From Aeromonas rivipollensis (GTDB taxonomy: Bacteria; Pseudomonadota; Gammaproteobacteria; Enterobacterales; Aeromonadaceae): a DNA stretch of 64,000 nt. The DNA lies in NCBI RefSeq assembly GCF_037811135.1, contig NZ_CP149130.1, positions 2,786,501 to 2,850,500 on the forward strand, in the 5' to 3' direction. Shown one piece after another: positions 1 to 9,178 of the stretch. The translations under genes were made by a program, and so were the position numbers. The notes beneath the pieces are model-generated. The model was not told where the DNA came from. It saw only the letters and a program-made list of their open reading frames with translations, and did not search any database. Within the stretch, counting starts at the first letter, position 1. The number at the start of each line of letters is the position of its first letter.

Positions 1-2895
1 GCCCCAAGCCTCGTCACCGCCAACCAGAGCGCCGGTTCGGTCACCCTGCTTGAACGAGAAAGCGGCAAGCGAATAAAAGAGGTGCAACTGGGGGGGGATC
101 TGCGCCAACTGGCCCGCACAGACGACGGCACCCTGCTGGTCACCGACTACAACGGCGATCGCCTGCTGCTGCTGGACGAAGATCTCGACCTGGAAAAGGT
201 GATCCCCACCGGCCACAGGCCCTATGGCGTCATCTTCGACCCCAAGCGGCGCTGGTTCTGGGTCACGCTGTTCGAATCAGCTCGCCTGCAGGCCTATGAC
301 AGCGCGGGCAAGCTGCAGCTGGATGTGGCCACCGCCGAGACACCCCGCGGGCTGGCGCTGACCGACGACGATCGCCTGCTGCTCACCCACGCCATGACGG
401 GCCAGCTCGCCATCTATGATCTCGCCAAGCTAGCGGACGGGATCACGGGCGTCACCCTGCCCAAGCCACGCCTCATCACCCTGGCCGAAACCCACAGCGA
501 CACGCCAAGCGACTCCCAAGGGCTGCCGCGCCTGCTGGATGGCATCGCCCTCTCCCCCGATGGCAGCGAAGCCTGGCTGCCTCATGTGCTCTGGAGCTTC
601 GATCACCCCTTCCAGTTTCAGAGCACCGTCTTCCCGGCGGTCTCCATCATCGATCTGGATGAGGAGAAAGAGCGAGTCGATGAAAGAAAACAACTCTTCC
701 TGCAGATCAACCTGCCAAGCCTCGGCAACCGCAGTCAGATCGTCTCCAACCCCTTCGCGGCGCGCTTCGCCGCCGATGGCAAACGGGTCTATCTGACCCT
801 GGCGGGCTCCGAGGATCTGCTGGTGTTTGATCTCTCCCGCAGCGGCAAATCCAACAGCAACCGTCACAGACGCAAGAAGTTCCAGGGGGGCGCCAAGGCG
901 ACCCAGCTCCTGCGCCACCTGCCGGGCCAGAATCCACGGGACTTGTTTGTAGACGGTGACCATATCCTGGTGCACAACGCCATGGGGCAGGATCTCACCC
1001 GCCTCCATACCGGCGGCAACGGCCCCTTCGCCCGGGTCACTGTGGATGTGCCCCACTTCGCCAGGCTGGTAGAGACGGATCCCCGCCCCGAGCCCCTCAA
1101 GCGCGGCGAGCGGCTATTCAATCTGGGTAACACAGCTTCCAACTCACGTTTCCCCATGGCGGGGGACAACTGGATGAGCTGCAACTCCTGCCATCTGGAC
1201 GGGTTCAACTTCACCAACCGCCATCTGATGGCGGCCCATCGCCAGCAGAGCGGCGACAACGCTATCAACGGCCACGCCAACCTCGCCAACATGGTGGCGG
1301 GGGACTTTGTCGGCGAATACCTGCGCATGACCCAGCAGACCCAGGGTGGCATGGGCCACGACACCCGGGATGGGGCCGAGCCGGTCGATCCCGCCAGGCC
1401 GCAACCGGAAGTGAAGGCGATGATGGAGGATCTGCATGCTTTCGTGACCGCCGACGGCAACCTCCCCTATCTCGCCAACTGGCTGCGACTCGATGCCCCG
1501 CGCCCTGACCTTGACAATCAGCCCGCCAAGGCGCCGACGACCCACCCCAAGGAGTGGCTCAACTCCGCCTCCTGCCAGAACTGCCACAGCCAAGCGTTCC
1601 AGGACTGGAGCGAGAGCAACCACAGACTGATGGGCAACTCCCACCCCTACTACAAGGTGGTGCAGGCCCTGGCCCGCGAGACAGAAGGCGAGGCCTTCGG
1701 CCAGTGGTGCCAGGGCTGTCACATGCCCCAGCAGGTGATGACCGGCCAACTCGACCTGCCCAAGGGCTCCCACATGTTCGAGCAGGGAGGCGCCTCGCTG
1801 ATTGCCGCCCACAAGGCAGGCGAGCCAGTGGTGGAGGAAGGCACCGGCTGCGTGCTCTGCCATCGCATCACCCGGCTCGAGGATGCCGGCGGCAACAGCG
1901 CCTTTACCGTGAATTTGAAGGACCGCGAGAGCTATGTGTTCGAGGATGCCCCGGGGGGGAGCCTCCAGCACTGGCTGGCCGAGCGGCAGATCAACGCCCG
2001 CCCCGCCATGCACAAGGCCTCTTACCAGAAGGATTTCTACCGCGATGCGGCCCTGTGCAAGTCGTGCCACAACGAGTTTGCCCCGGGCACCGGCGCCAAT
2101 ATCGTCAACACCTGGGATGAGTGGGAAAAATCCAGCTTCGCCAAGGCCGAGGATCCCGCCAAACGGCGCAGCTGCATCGACTGCCATATGAACCCGGAGC
2201 CGGGCAACGGCGGCGCGCCGGTGGCGGGCCAGTCCACCGAAAACGGCACAGTGAAAGAACGGCTCTATCGCCACTACTTTACCGGCGCCCAGCATCAGCT
2301 GGTGGGGCTGCGCAATCCAGACCTTGAGCAGGAGAGCCTGGCCCTGCTGCGCTCAAGCGCGACGCTCTCTGCCCGTATCGAACAGGCTGCCGATGGGCAG
2401 CAACTGGTGGTGCGGGTCGCCAATACGGGCGCGGGCCATGCCCTGCCCACCGGAGTAGCCGATTTCCGTGAACTCTGGCTGGAGCTGACCCTCACCGACG
2501 CCAACGGCAAGGTAGTGCTTGCAAGCGGGCAGCCGGTGGACGGCGCAGTGCCCGAGGACGCGCGGCTGTTTCGCAAGGTGTTCGGCGATGCCGAGGGCAA
2601 GCCGGTAGGGCTCAAGTTCTGGCGCTACACCAAGCTCCTGGAAGACACCCGCATTCCGGCCGATGGCTGGCGCGATGAAGCCTGGTCGCTGCCGGCGGAT
2701 GCCAAGGGGCCCTTCAAGGCCGACATCAAACTCAATTTCCGCACCTACCCCAAGTGGGTCAATGATGTGGTGCGCGCCGCCGAGCCGAGCCTGCCGGAGC
2801 CACCCATAGTGCAACTCACTCGGCTACAACTCAACCGGCTGCAACTGACCCTGCAGCCCCTCCCCGTCACGCCCGATACGGAGCCTCAATCCTGA
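1..2895 (+). CDS. Beta-propeller / multiheme c-type cytochrome, 5'-truncated by the window edge
   Basis: The frame is open from base 1, and the first 27 codons already look like a propeller blade, so the start lies outside the window; the GTG at 82 is not the start. The N-terminal ~330 residues repeat YncE/NHL-like blades. Then come six CxxCH haem motifs, at bases 1180 (CNSCH), 1573 (CQNCH), 1708 (CQGCH), 1849 (CVLCH), 2056 (CKSCH) and 2173 (CIDCH), and a C-terminal beta-sandwich region of the kind seen in cytochrome c554-like proteins (GHALPTG). Six haems imply export and electron transfer outside the cytoplasmic membrane. The TGA overlaps the ATG of the FTR1 permease (TGATG), so the two are translationally coupled. 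A redox role in iron uptake is inference from that neighbour. Confidence 0.85.
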   Translation, partial: APSLVTANQSAGSVTLLERESGKRIKEVQLGGDLRQLARTDDGTLLVTDYNGDRLLLLDEDLDLEKVIPTGHRPYGVIFDPKRRWFWVTLFESARLQAYDSAGKLQLDVATAETPRGLALTDDDRLLLTHAMTGQLAIYDLAKLADGITGVTLPKPRLITLAETHSDTPSDSQGLPRLLDGIALSPDGSEAWLPHVLWSFDHPFQFQSTVFPAVSIIDLDEEKERVDERKQLFLQINLPSLGNRSQIVSNPFAARFAADGKRVYLTLAGSEDLLVFDLSRSGKSNSNRHRRKKFQGGAKATQLLRHLPGQNPRDLFVDGDHILVHNAMGQDLTRLHTGGNGPFARVTVDVPHFARLVETDPRPEPLKRGERLFNLGNTASNSRFPMAGDNWMSCNSCHLDGFNFTNRHLMAAHRQQSGDNAINGHANLANMVAGDFVGEYLRMTQQTQGGMGHDTRDGAEPVDPARPQPEVKAMMEDLHAFVTADGNLPYLANWLRLDAPRPDLDNQPAKAPTTHPKEWLNSASCQNCHSQAFQDWSESNHRLMGNSHPYYKVVQALARETEGEAFGQWCQGCHMPQQVMTGQLDLPKGSHMFEQGGASLIAAHKAGEPVVEEGTGCVLCHRITRLEDAGGNSAFTVNLKDRESYVFEDAPGGSLQHWLAERQINARPAMHKASYQKDFYRDAALCKSCHNEFAPGTGANIVNTWDEWEKSSFAKAEDPAKRRSCIDCHMNPEPGNGGAPVAGQSTENGTVKERLYRHYFTGAQHQLVGLRNPDLEQESLALLRSSATLSARIEQAADGQQLVVRVANTGAGHALPTGVADFRELWLELTLTDANGKVVLASGQPVDGAVPEDARLFRKVFGDAEGKPVGLKFWRYTKLLEDTRIPADGWRDEAWSLPADAKGPFKADIKLNFRTYPKWVNDVVRAAEPSLPEPPIVQLTRLQLNRLQLTLQPLPVTPDTEPQS

Positions 2896-3740
2896 TGTTT
2901 GCAAGTTTTCTCATTACCCTGCGCGAGGGGCTGGAAGCCTTCCTGCTGGTCGGCATCTGCCTCTCCTACCTCGCCAAGCTGGGAGCGAGCCGCTACAACA
3001 AGTTCATCTATCTGGGGGTGGGCCTGGGCCTTGTCGCCTCCCTCGTCGTCGCCTTCCTGTTCCAGGTGGTGGTGAGCCAGTTCGAGAGCGAGCGCTACAA
3101 CCATTTGCTGATGGCGGGGATCCTCATCTTCGCCACTTTGGTGCTCACCTACATGGCGGTCTGGATGCAGAAGCAGGCCAAATCCCAGGTGGGGGCCATG
3201 ACGGCGCGCATCGACGCCGCCATCGACGGGGGCAACCTGTTCGGTCTGGTGCTGCTCGCCTTCCTGGCGGTGATGCGGGAAGGCTTTGAAACAGTGCTGT
3301 TCTTCTCGGCCCTGGTCTATTCCGGGCAAGGGGTGGATCTGCACCAGGGGCTGATGGGGGCGCTGGCGGGACTGCTGGTCTCTGTGGTGCTGGTGTGGGG
3401 GCTGCTGCGCTCTACCCGCAAGGTGGCGCTGGCCCCCTTCTTCCGCTGGACCGGCCTGCTGATCATCATCATCGCCGCTGGGCTGCTGTCGTCCGCCATC
3501 AACATGTTGCAGGCGGCGGACGTCATCACCTTCTGGACGACGCCCGTGTTCAACATCAGCCACATCCTCGACGATCAGGGGGTCTTCGGCACCTTCCTGC
3601 GCGCCCTGTTTGGCTACAATGCCTCACCAGCCGGCTTGCAGTTGCTGACCTGGGGCGCCTATCTGGCCATCTTCGTCACCCTCTGGCATCGCAGCTATCG
3701 ACCGCAGCCACAGCAGGCAGGATCCGGCGCCAAGGCCTGA
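2895..3740 (+). CDS. FTR1 family iron permease
   Basis: A 281-residue polytopic protein with the two REGxE signatures of FTR1/EfeU permeases, REGLE at residues 10-14 and REGFE at 128-132, each inside a hydrophobic helix; about seven membrane segments are visible. In the family these acidic motifs bind ferric iron during transport across the inner membrane. The ATG overlaps the stop of the upstream multiheme cytochrome gene. Known FTR1 systems pair the permease with a multicopper oxidase, a DyP peroxidase (EfeUOB) or P19/ferredoxin proteins; none of these is next to it here, and the cytochrome occupies that position. Family call secure, partner role inferred. Confidence 0.9.
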   Translation: MFASFLITLREGLEAFLLVGICLSYLAKLGASRYNKFIYLGVGLGLVASLVVAFLFQVVVSQFESERYNHLLMAGILIFATLVLTYMAVWMQKQAKSQVGAMTARIDAAIDGGNLFGLVLLAFLAVMREGFETVLFFSALVYSGQGVDLHQGLMGALAGLLVSVVLVWGLLRSTRKVALAPFFRWTGLLIIIIAAGLLSSAINMLQAADVITFWTTPVFNISHILDDQGVFGTFLRALFGYNASPAGLQLLTWGAYLAIFVTLWHRSYRPQPQQAGSGAKA

Positions 3741-3836
3741 TATGCTGAGTGCCCGACATGGCATGGCGGCTCACCGGGGTGAGCCGCTTTTTCACCCGCA
3801 CCTCTTCTCTTTTGCCAGCCGTTTTGGAACACCGTC

Positions 3837-5261
3837 ATGAGCGACAACAACAAGAAAAACATTGCAGTGCTGGGAGCCGGTCCCGCCGGTCTGATGGCCG
3901 CCTGGCGCCTGTGCCAGGCCGGTTTTGCGGTCACCCTGTTCGAGCAGGAGAGCGTGGTGGGCGGCATGTGCGCCACCCAGACCTTCAAGGGGCGCGATGG
4001 TGAGTACCGCTTCGACTACGGCGGCCACCGCTTCATCACCAAGAACCCCGAGCTACTCGCCTTTATCGACGAGCTGATGGGGGAGGATCTGCTCCACGCG
4101 ATGCGAAAGAGCGTGATCCGCTTTGGCGGGCGCACCTATGACTACCCCCTGAACCTGCCGAACCTGCTCAAGACGGCGCCGCTCGCCCTGATGGCCGGGG
4201 CGGTAAAAGACTTGCTGCTGTTGCCCTTTAGCAAGAAGCCGGATGATTTTGCCAAGGCGAGCTTTGCCGAGTGGATCCAGAGCCACTTCGGTCGCACCCT
4301 CTATCGCCAGTTCTTCGAGGGCTACACCGGCAAGCTGTGGGGCATCAACCCGGACAAGCTCTCCGCCGACTGGGCCGGTCAGCGCATCAGCCTGATCGAC
4401 CTCAAAGACGTGGCCCGCCGCCTGCTGCCAAGGCGCAACGGCAGTATCTCGGTGCGCACCTATGCCCGCAAATACCGCTACCCGAAATATGGCTTCGGCC
4501 AGATCTTCACCACTCTGGGGGAGCGGCTGGTGGCCGAGGGCGTTGAGCTCAAAACCGGCGCCACCATCAGCCGCCTCGAGCAGGCTGATGGCCGCATCGA
4601 ACGGGTTTATTGGAAACAAGATGACGTTGAGCAGAACGAGCGCTTTGATCAGGTGATCTCCACCCTGCCGCTGCCGCTCACCTGCCAGCATCTTGGCTTG
4701 CCGTGCGACCTCCAATACCGGTCGCTTCGCTTCGTCAATATGCCGCTCAAGCAGGAGAACCTGTCGGACAACACCTGGCAGTACCTCTCCGACCCCCATA
4801 TTCTGGCCACCCGCCTGCAGGAGCCGCGCCGCCGCAGCCCCTTTATGGCGCCCCAGGGCCAGACCTCGGTGATGCTGGAGATCCCCTGCAATCCGGGGGA
4901 TGCCACCTGGCAGGCGCCGCTGGCCGAGCTGCGCGGTCGGGTTACCGCCGATCTCGCGAGCCTCGGTGTCGATACCGCCAAGCTTGGCGATGAAACTTTT
5001 GAAGCGCGTAGCGAATACGCCTATCCGCTGATGGATCTCGGCTATCAGGCCCGTCGTAACGAAGCGATCAAGGCGCTGATGCCCATCACAAACCTCATCA
5101 TGACCGGCCGTCAGGGGACATTCCGCTACATCTTCACCGACACCGCCATGGAGATGGGGATGATGGCCGCCGACATGGTGATCGATGGGGTGGACAGACG
5201 CCACGCCATCTTTAACCATCGCAACGAAAATACCGTGATCGAAACCCAGAGCGTGGCCTGA
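3837..5261 (+). CDS. FAD/NAD(P)-binding amine-oxidase-like oxidoreductase
   Basis: 474 residues. The N-terminus has a Rossmann dinucleotide-binding motif GxGxxG (VLGAGPAG, residues 11-18) followed by the acidic end of beta-2 (LFEQE) and a GG motif (VVGGMC), typical of the flavin amine oxidase / protoporphyrinogen-oxidase-like / UDP-galactopyranose-mutase-like superfamily. A YDYPLN segment near residue 100 resembles proteins found in surface-glycan loci. It is soluble with no signal peptide. It is separated from the permease gene by about 95 bases and precedes a secreted protein and two GT-C-like membrane proteins on the same strand, so a role in glycan precursor chemistry is possible, but the substrate cannot be read from sequence. 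Confidence 0.75.
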   Translation: MSDNNKKNIAVLGAGPAGLMAAWRLCQAGFAVTLFEQESVVGGMCATQTFKGRDGEYRFDYGGHRFITKNPELLAFIDELMGEDLLHAMRKSVIRFGGRTYDYPLNLPNLLKTAPLALMAGAVKDLLLLPFSKKPDDFAKASFAEWIQSHFGRTLYRQFFEGYTGKLWGINPDKLSADWAGQRISLIDLKDVARRLLPRRNGSISVRTYARKYRYPKYGFGQIFTTLGERLVAEGVELKTGATISRLEQADGRIERVYWKQDDVEQNERFDQVISTLPLPLTCQHLGLPCDLQYRSLRFVNMPLKQENLSDNTWQYLSDPHILATRLQEPRRRSPFMAPQGQTSVMLEIPCNPGDATWQAPLAELRGRVTADLASLGVDTAKLGDETFEARSEYAYPLMDLGYQARRNEAIKALMPITNLIMTGRQGTFRYIFTDTAMEMGMMAADMVIDGVDRRHAIFNHRNENTVIETQSVA

Positions 5262-5295
5262 TGGCCACGCCATTGGCATAAGTAAGGAGAACAGG

Positions 5296-5856
5296 ATGAC
5301 CATCCGCCCGGGTTTACTCGCCCTCACCCTGCTGCTGGCCCTGAGCGGGCAGGCACAGGCTTACTCCTACGCCGCCGCCGGCAAGGAGCCACTGATCGAC
5401 GCCCGCGAAGCGCTGCTGGGCGCCGCCACTGACGGCAAGGATGCCAGCGCCACCTTGAGCGAGATTGCCGACGAACTGACCTATCTGGAACAGCACCACA
5501 AGGTCGAGTTGCAAGGGCCGCTGACAGCCGCCATCAAAGCCAAAGACGCAGCAGCCACCGCTGCCCTGCTCAACCGGGCCTACAAGGCGGAGATCGAGCG
5601 CCGCCTCGAAGGGGCCAGCCAGAATCTTGGCGACTACCAGACCGCCAAGGTGCTGGTGGTCAAGAGCAAGCGCTTCCTTGATCTGATCCTCCCCTCCCTC
5701 GGTGAAGGGGATCGCAAGGCCGCCGAGCAGGCGCTGGCCAGGGTGCTGGATGCCATCGGCAACCCGGGGGTATTCGGGGTAGGTGCCAAACCCGCCGATG
5801 CCGCCGCCTTCACCGAGGCCGAAAAAGCGCTGATGGCCGTGCTGGCGCCGCTTTGA
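5296..5856 (+). CDS. Secreted helical protein of unknown function
   Basis: 186 residues with a clear Sec signal peptide (hydrophobic residues 7-17, predicted cleavage after QAQA at 22). The mature part is almost entirely alpha-helical with many Ala, Glu and Lys, and no cysteines. A good ribosome binding site (AAGGAG) sits 6-8 bases upstream of the ATG. It follows the FAD protein after 34 bases and is probably co-transcribed. The helical pattern loosely resembles the periplasmic helical domain fused to some FTR1 permeases, which would fit the iron genes upstream; this resemblance is impressionistic and needs a profile search. Confidence 0.6.
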   Translation: MTIRPGLLALTLLLALSGQAQAYSYAAAGKEPLIDAREALLGAATDGKDASATLSEIADELTYLEQHHKVELQGPLTAAIKAKDAAATAALLNRAYKAEIERRLEGASQNLGDYQTAKVLVVKSKRFLDLILPSLGEGDRKAAEQALARVLDAIGNPGVFGVGAKPADAAAFTEAEKALMAVLAPL

Positions 5857-5897
5857 TGACCAACGGCCAATCATTGCGCAATCTCACTGTGACAAAC

Positions 5898-5929
5898 GGT
5901 GGGTTTCGCTTCTCGCTACCCACCCTACC
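5898..5929. repeat. REP-like palindrome
   Basis: An imperfect inverted repeat in which GTGGGT pairs with ACCCAC around TTCGCTTCTCGCT, followed by CCTAC. It has the same design as the palindrome at 19154-19188 (GGGTTTCGCT core, CCTAC end), so it belongs to the same dispersed class. It lies in the gap after the secreted helical protein gene. Confidence 0.6.
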
Positions 5930-5968
5930 CACAGCCTGCCGATAGATGCACCCGGATGCCGGTTTGCC

Positions 5969-6008
5969 CCCTTCTCCCCTTGCGGGAGAAGGGCTGGGGA
6001 TGAGGGGG
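5969..6008. repeat. Dispersed 40-bp repeat, copy 1
   Basis: The 40 bases are the exact reverse complement of 29714-29753. Within the unit CCCTTCTCCCC-TTGC-GGGAGAAGGG forms a hairpin. In the forward frame it reads PSPLAGEGLGMRG, a peptide commonly created when intergenic repeats are mistaken for coding sequence. It overlaps the apparent 5' end of the next gene. Confidence 0.8.
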
Positions 6009-7319
6009 AAGGCAGCGTCTCGGCGTTGGGCTTCCCCCTGCACAACCACCATTTTGCTGCTTGCCCTGCTGCAAGGGGTCTGGACGGGCTGGCTATTTAC
6101 CTTCCCTGTGGCGCTGGATTCCGACGATGCCCTGAACTTTGCCCACGGGGTGGTGCGCTTCAGCGTGCTGGAGTTCTCCCCCCACTTCCCGGGCTACCCC
6201 GCCTTTATCTGGCTGGCGCGACTGATCCATCTGGCGGTGGACGACCCCGCCGCTGCGGTGCAGTGGTCAAGCCTCCTGGGCACAGCGCTGATAGCGCCGC
6301 TCGCCGCCTGGCTGGCGGTGAGAATATGGCAGCGCCCAAGCCTGCTCGCCCCCGTCTGGCTGCTGGTGCTGGCCCTGCCGCTCACGCCAACGCTGGCCCT
6401 CTCCGGCCTCTCGGACGGGCCGGCGCTCGCCGCCTGGCTCGGGGCGCTGCTGGCCTTGCAGCATCGCAGGATAGCGCTGACAGGCCTCATGCTTGGATTG
6501 CTGCTGGCCCTGCGCCCCTCCTACTTAGTGCTGGCCCTGCTGCCGCTCTGGCTAGGGTGGCAACAGAAGGGTGAGAGGCTTAAGTTTCTGTTTCCCATCG
6601 CCCTGGTGGGGCTTATCAGCCTGCTCTTTGTCTGGCAGGCCGATGGCTGGGCCTATTTTGGCGAGGGGCGACGCTTTACCGACGGCCACTTCACCCTCTG
6701 GGGCAACACGGCGGCGGCCCACGGCGATCGGCTGCTAAGCTGGGCGAGCACCTTCAACGATCAGCTCACCCCGCTCTGGCCCTTGCCGATGGGTGCCTTG
6801 CTCCTGCTGCCAGTCTGGCAGCGGTCAAAGGGCAAGACTGCCGCCCTCTCCCCGCTCTGGACCCTCTACTGGCTCGCCCTGCTGCTCTGGACCCTGTTTG
6901 GCCAGAACCCGGACAATCCCCGCCATCTGGCGCCCATTACCCTGCTCGGCATAGTGCTGCTGGCAGGTTGGCTGCCACACCGTGGCGAGATGCTGGTCGC
7001 GGTGGCCGGATTGCTGCTGCTCGCAGCGACCTTCACCCTACCCCTTCCGCCCGCCATGGTGCAGGCGGCCATGCTGGCAGAAAAAACCTGCCCGGCCCTG
7101 GTGACCCAGTGGGGGGTGCGGCTGCTGCGCGAAACCACCACCCTGCCCGTCACCGATGGCTGGTACCAGGGGGATGCCGCCCTTGCACTCACTCAGGGAG
7201 CCTGTCGCCTCAGCCGCCGCCCCATAGAGCAGAGCGAGATGCCGCTCCCCTACCAGGTGCACTGGTTTGCCCCCCGCTTTGGCGCCGAGCCCGGCCTCTG
7301 GCTCGCCCTGCCACGCTGA
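6000..7319 (+). CDS. GT-C-fold (GT39-like) integral membrane glycosyltransferase candidate
   Basis: About 440 residues dominated by membrane helices, with an acidic DSDD motif in the first extracytoplasmic loop, as in ArnT/PMT-like GT-C enzymes that use polyprenyl-linked sugars. The frame extends upstream to an ATG at 5946, but the first 18 codons from there are encoded by the dispersed repeat at 5969-6008. I prefer the ATG at 6000, itself at the repeat edge, with AAGGG nearby; an even later start before the first helix is possible. Donor and acceptor are unknown. It lies 87 bases before another polytopic protein on the same strand. Confidence 0.65.
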   Translation: MRGKAASRRWASPCTTTILLLALLQGVWTGWLFTFPVALDSDDALNFAHGVVRFSVLEFSPHFPGYPAFIWLARLIHLAVDDPAAAVQWSSLLGTALIAPLAAWLAVRIWQRPSLLAPVWLLVLALPLTPTLALSGLSDGPALAAWLGALLALQHRRIALTGLMLGLLLALRPSYLVLALLPLWLGWQQKGERLKFLFPIALVGLISLLFVWQADGWAYFGEGRRFTDGHFTLWGNTAAAHGDRLLSWASTFNDQLTPLWPLPMGALLLLPVWQRSKGKTAALSPLWTLYWLALLLWTLFGQNPDNPRHLAPITLLGIVLLAGWLPHRGEMLVAVAGLLLLAATFTLPLPPAMVQAAMLAEKTCPALVTQWGVRLLRETTTLPVTDGWYQGDAALALTQGACRLSRRPIEQSEMPLPYQVHWFAPRFGAEPGLWLALPR

Positions 7320-7406
7320 CAGGCGCAGGGCTCTGACCCAAACGCATCGCTGCGTCAGCTGACTCGTCTACACTCACTGCGCATGGGCGTGGCAGGGAGA
7401 GGATGC

Positions 7407-9062
7407 ATGGAGGGAGGCAAGGAGTGGGCACTGGTGCCCCTGATCCTGGCGCTGGCCAGCGCGCTCCTGGTGCTGCCTGCCTGGCTGCAGGGGGGCACTC
7501 AGGGGCACGATCTGTTCCACCACCTGCTCTCCGGCCACTATTTTGCCCGCCAGCTGTGGCAGGGGGAGCTCTATCCCCGCTGGCTGATGGCCATGAATGG
7601 CGGCTTTGGCAGCCCCACCTTCTTCTTCTATCCCCCGCTCCCCTACTACGTCAGCGCCCTCTTTGCCGGCCCGGCTGCCCCCGCCCAGCAGGCCATCTAT
7701 CCCCTGCTCGGCAGCGCCACCCTGGCGCTGCTGCTCTCGGGCGCGTTCGCCTATCTGTGGCTGCGCGCCACCACGCCCCCTGGCCGGGCCCTGGCGGTCA
7801 GCCTGCTCTACCTGATCCTGCCCTATCACCTGGCCATGGATCTCTATGCCCGCTTCGCCCTGGCGGAGTTCTGGGCCTTCGCCTGGGCGCCGCTCATCCT
7901 GCTTGGCCAGGATCTCGCCCATCGCGGCCTGCGCCAGGGCCTGCCCCTGCTGATCCTGGGGCTGGCGCTGCTGGCCTTCTCCCACCTGCCCAGCCTGCTG
8001 CTGATGATGGGTCTGGTCAGCGTGCGCGCCCTCTGGTTCGCCTGGCGATCCCGCACCCTGGCGCCCTGCTGGATAGCCCTGGGGGCCCAGGGGCTGGGAC
8101 TTTGCATGGCGGCGGCCCTGCTGCTGCCCGCCCTGGCGGATCAGGGGGCCATCTCCATGGAGCTGATGCGCGGCGGCATGTTCGACTTTCGGCGCAACTT
8201 CCTCGATCGCCTGCCCTCTGGCTGGGGGGACTGGCGCTTTCGCGGCCACCTGGCATGGCAGAGTCTTCTGACCCTGGCCCTGCTGCTCATCGCCTGGGCC
8301 GCCGCCCGCGAGCCGCGCCACCCCGAGCTCCTGTGCTGGGGGGCGCTCGGGGTGGGGGCCTTCCTGATGATGTTGCCCCTGAGCCAGCCCCTCTGGAGCC
8401 TGCTGCCCCCCCTGCAACGGGTGCAGTTTCCCTGGCGGCTCAATCTCATCCTCACCCTGGCCACGGTCGCCGTGGTGGCGCTGGGCACCCCCACTCACCG
8501 CCCCTGGCAGTGGCTCTGGTGGGGAACACTCCTGCTGACCCTGATCACCACCCTCACCTACGTCCGTCACGCCCCCCTCACCCAGGCCCCCACCCGGGAG
8601 GCCATGGCCTTCGAGTTCGACAGCAAGCGCAGCGCCCGGGAGTACAGGCCAAGGCAGGTGCCGGGGGGCATGTTCGCCCCGACCCTGCTCGCCTGGAAGG
8701 ACGAGTTCCAGCCCCCGGTGAGCGCCGAGCCCCCGGGCGCCAGCTGGACAGTGCACCGCTGGCAGCCCAGGGCCCTGACCCTGGCGGTGACGGCGGCCGT
8801 GCCGACCCGGCTGGTCCTGCATCAGTATGATTACCCCGGCTGGCAGGCCTGGCTAGACGAGCGCCTGATGCTGACGGTGGGTGCCAACCCCCAGGGCCTG
8901 ATGCAGCTCTGGGTGCCGGCGGGCAGCCACAGCCTCACCCTCAGACTGACGGCGCGCTGGCCCGAGCGGGCAGGCAATGCCCTCTCCTTGCTCGGCTGGC
9001 TGGGCTGGCTGGGCTGGCTGCTGCTTCTGTGCCACCACAGGGCAAGGCGTCCGGGGCGCTGA
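7407..9062 (+). CDS. Polytopic membrane protein, PTPS-related/YfhO-like (putative GT-C)
   Basis: About 551 residues with a dozen or more hydrophobic segments and a C-terminal soluble portion ending in a final helix. The motif GHDLFHH in the first loop and the GSPTFFFYPPLPYY stretch resemble the membrane proteins annotated as '6-pyruvoyl-tetrahydropterin synthase related', which are not pterin enzymes but GT-C-like proteins. The ATG at 7407 has AGGGAGAGG 5-6 bases upstream, whereas the ATG at 7383 has no such site, so I chose 7407. Near the end a 9-base repeat (GGCTGGCTG, about 8995-9021) encodes LGWLGWLGW and could vary by slippage in frame. Confidence 0.65.
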   Translation: MEGGKEWALVPLILALASALLVLPAWLQGGTQGHDLFHHLLSGHYFARQLWQGELYPRWLMAMNGGFGSPTFFFYPPLPYYVSALFAGPAAPAQQAIYPLLGSATLALLLSGAFAYLWLRATTPPGRALAVSLLYLILPYHLAMDLYARFALAEFWAFAWAPLILLGQDLAHRGLRQGLPLLILGLALLAFSHLPSLLLMMGLVSVRALWFAWRSRTLAPCWIALGAQGLGLCMAAALLLPALADQGAISMELMRGGMFDFRRNFLDRLPSGWGDWRFRGHLAWQSLLTLALLLIAWAAAREPRHPELLCWGALGVGAFLMMLPLSQPLWSLLPPLQRVQFPWRLNLILTLATVAVVALGTPTHRPWQWLWWGTLLLTLITTLTYVRHAPLTQAPTREAMAFEFDSKRSAREYRPRQVPGGMFAPTLLAWKDEFQPPVSAEPPGASWTVHRWQPRALTLAVTAAVPTRLVLHQYDYPGWQAWLDERLMLTVGANPQGLMQLWVPAGSHSLTLRLTARWPERAGNALSLLGWLGWLGWLLLLCHHRARRPGR

Positions 9063-9178
9063 TCCCGCCGCAGATCTGACCTCAAGGGCCGGGGCAGGAT
9101 AGACCTGCTCAAGCCTGCCAAAGCTGATAGACTCAACACTCGCCCCTTTTCCCGGCCCTGCCACGACTCGGATACCCT

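Noticed and set aside
7374..8822. Long antisense ORF opposite the PTPS-related gene
   Set aside because: Gln/Gly/Pro-rich low-complexity translation typical of a GC-rich antisense frame.
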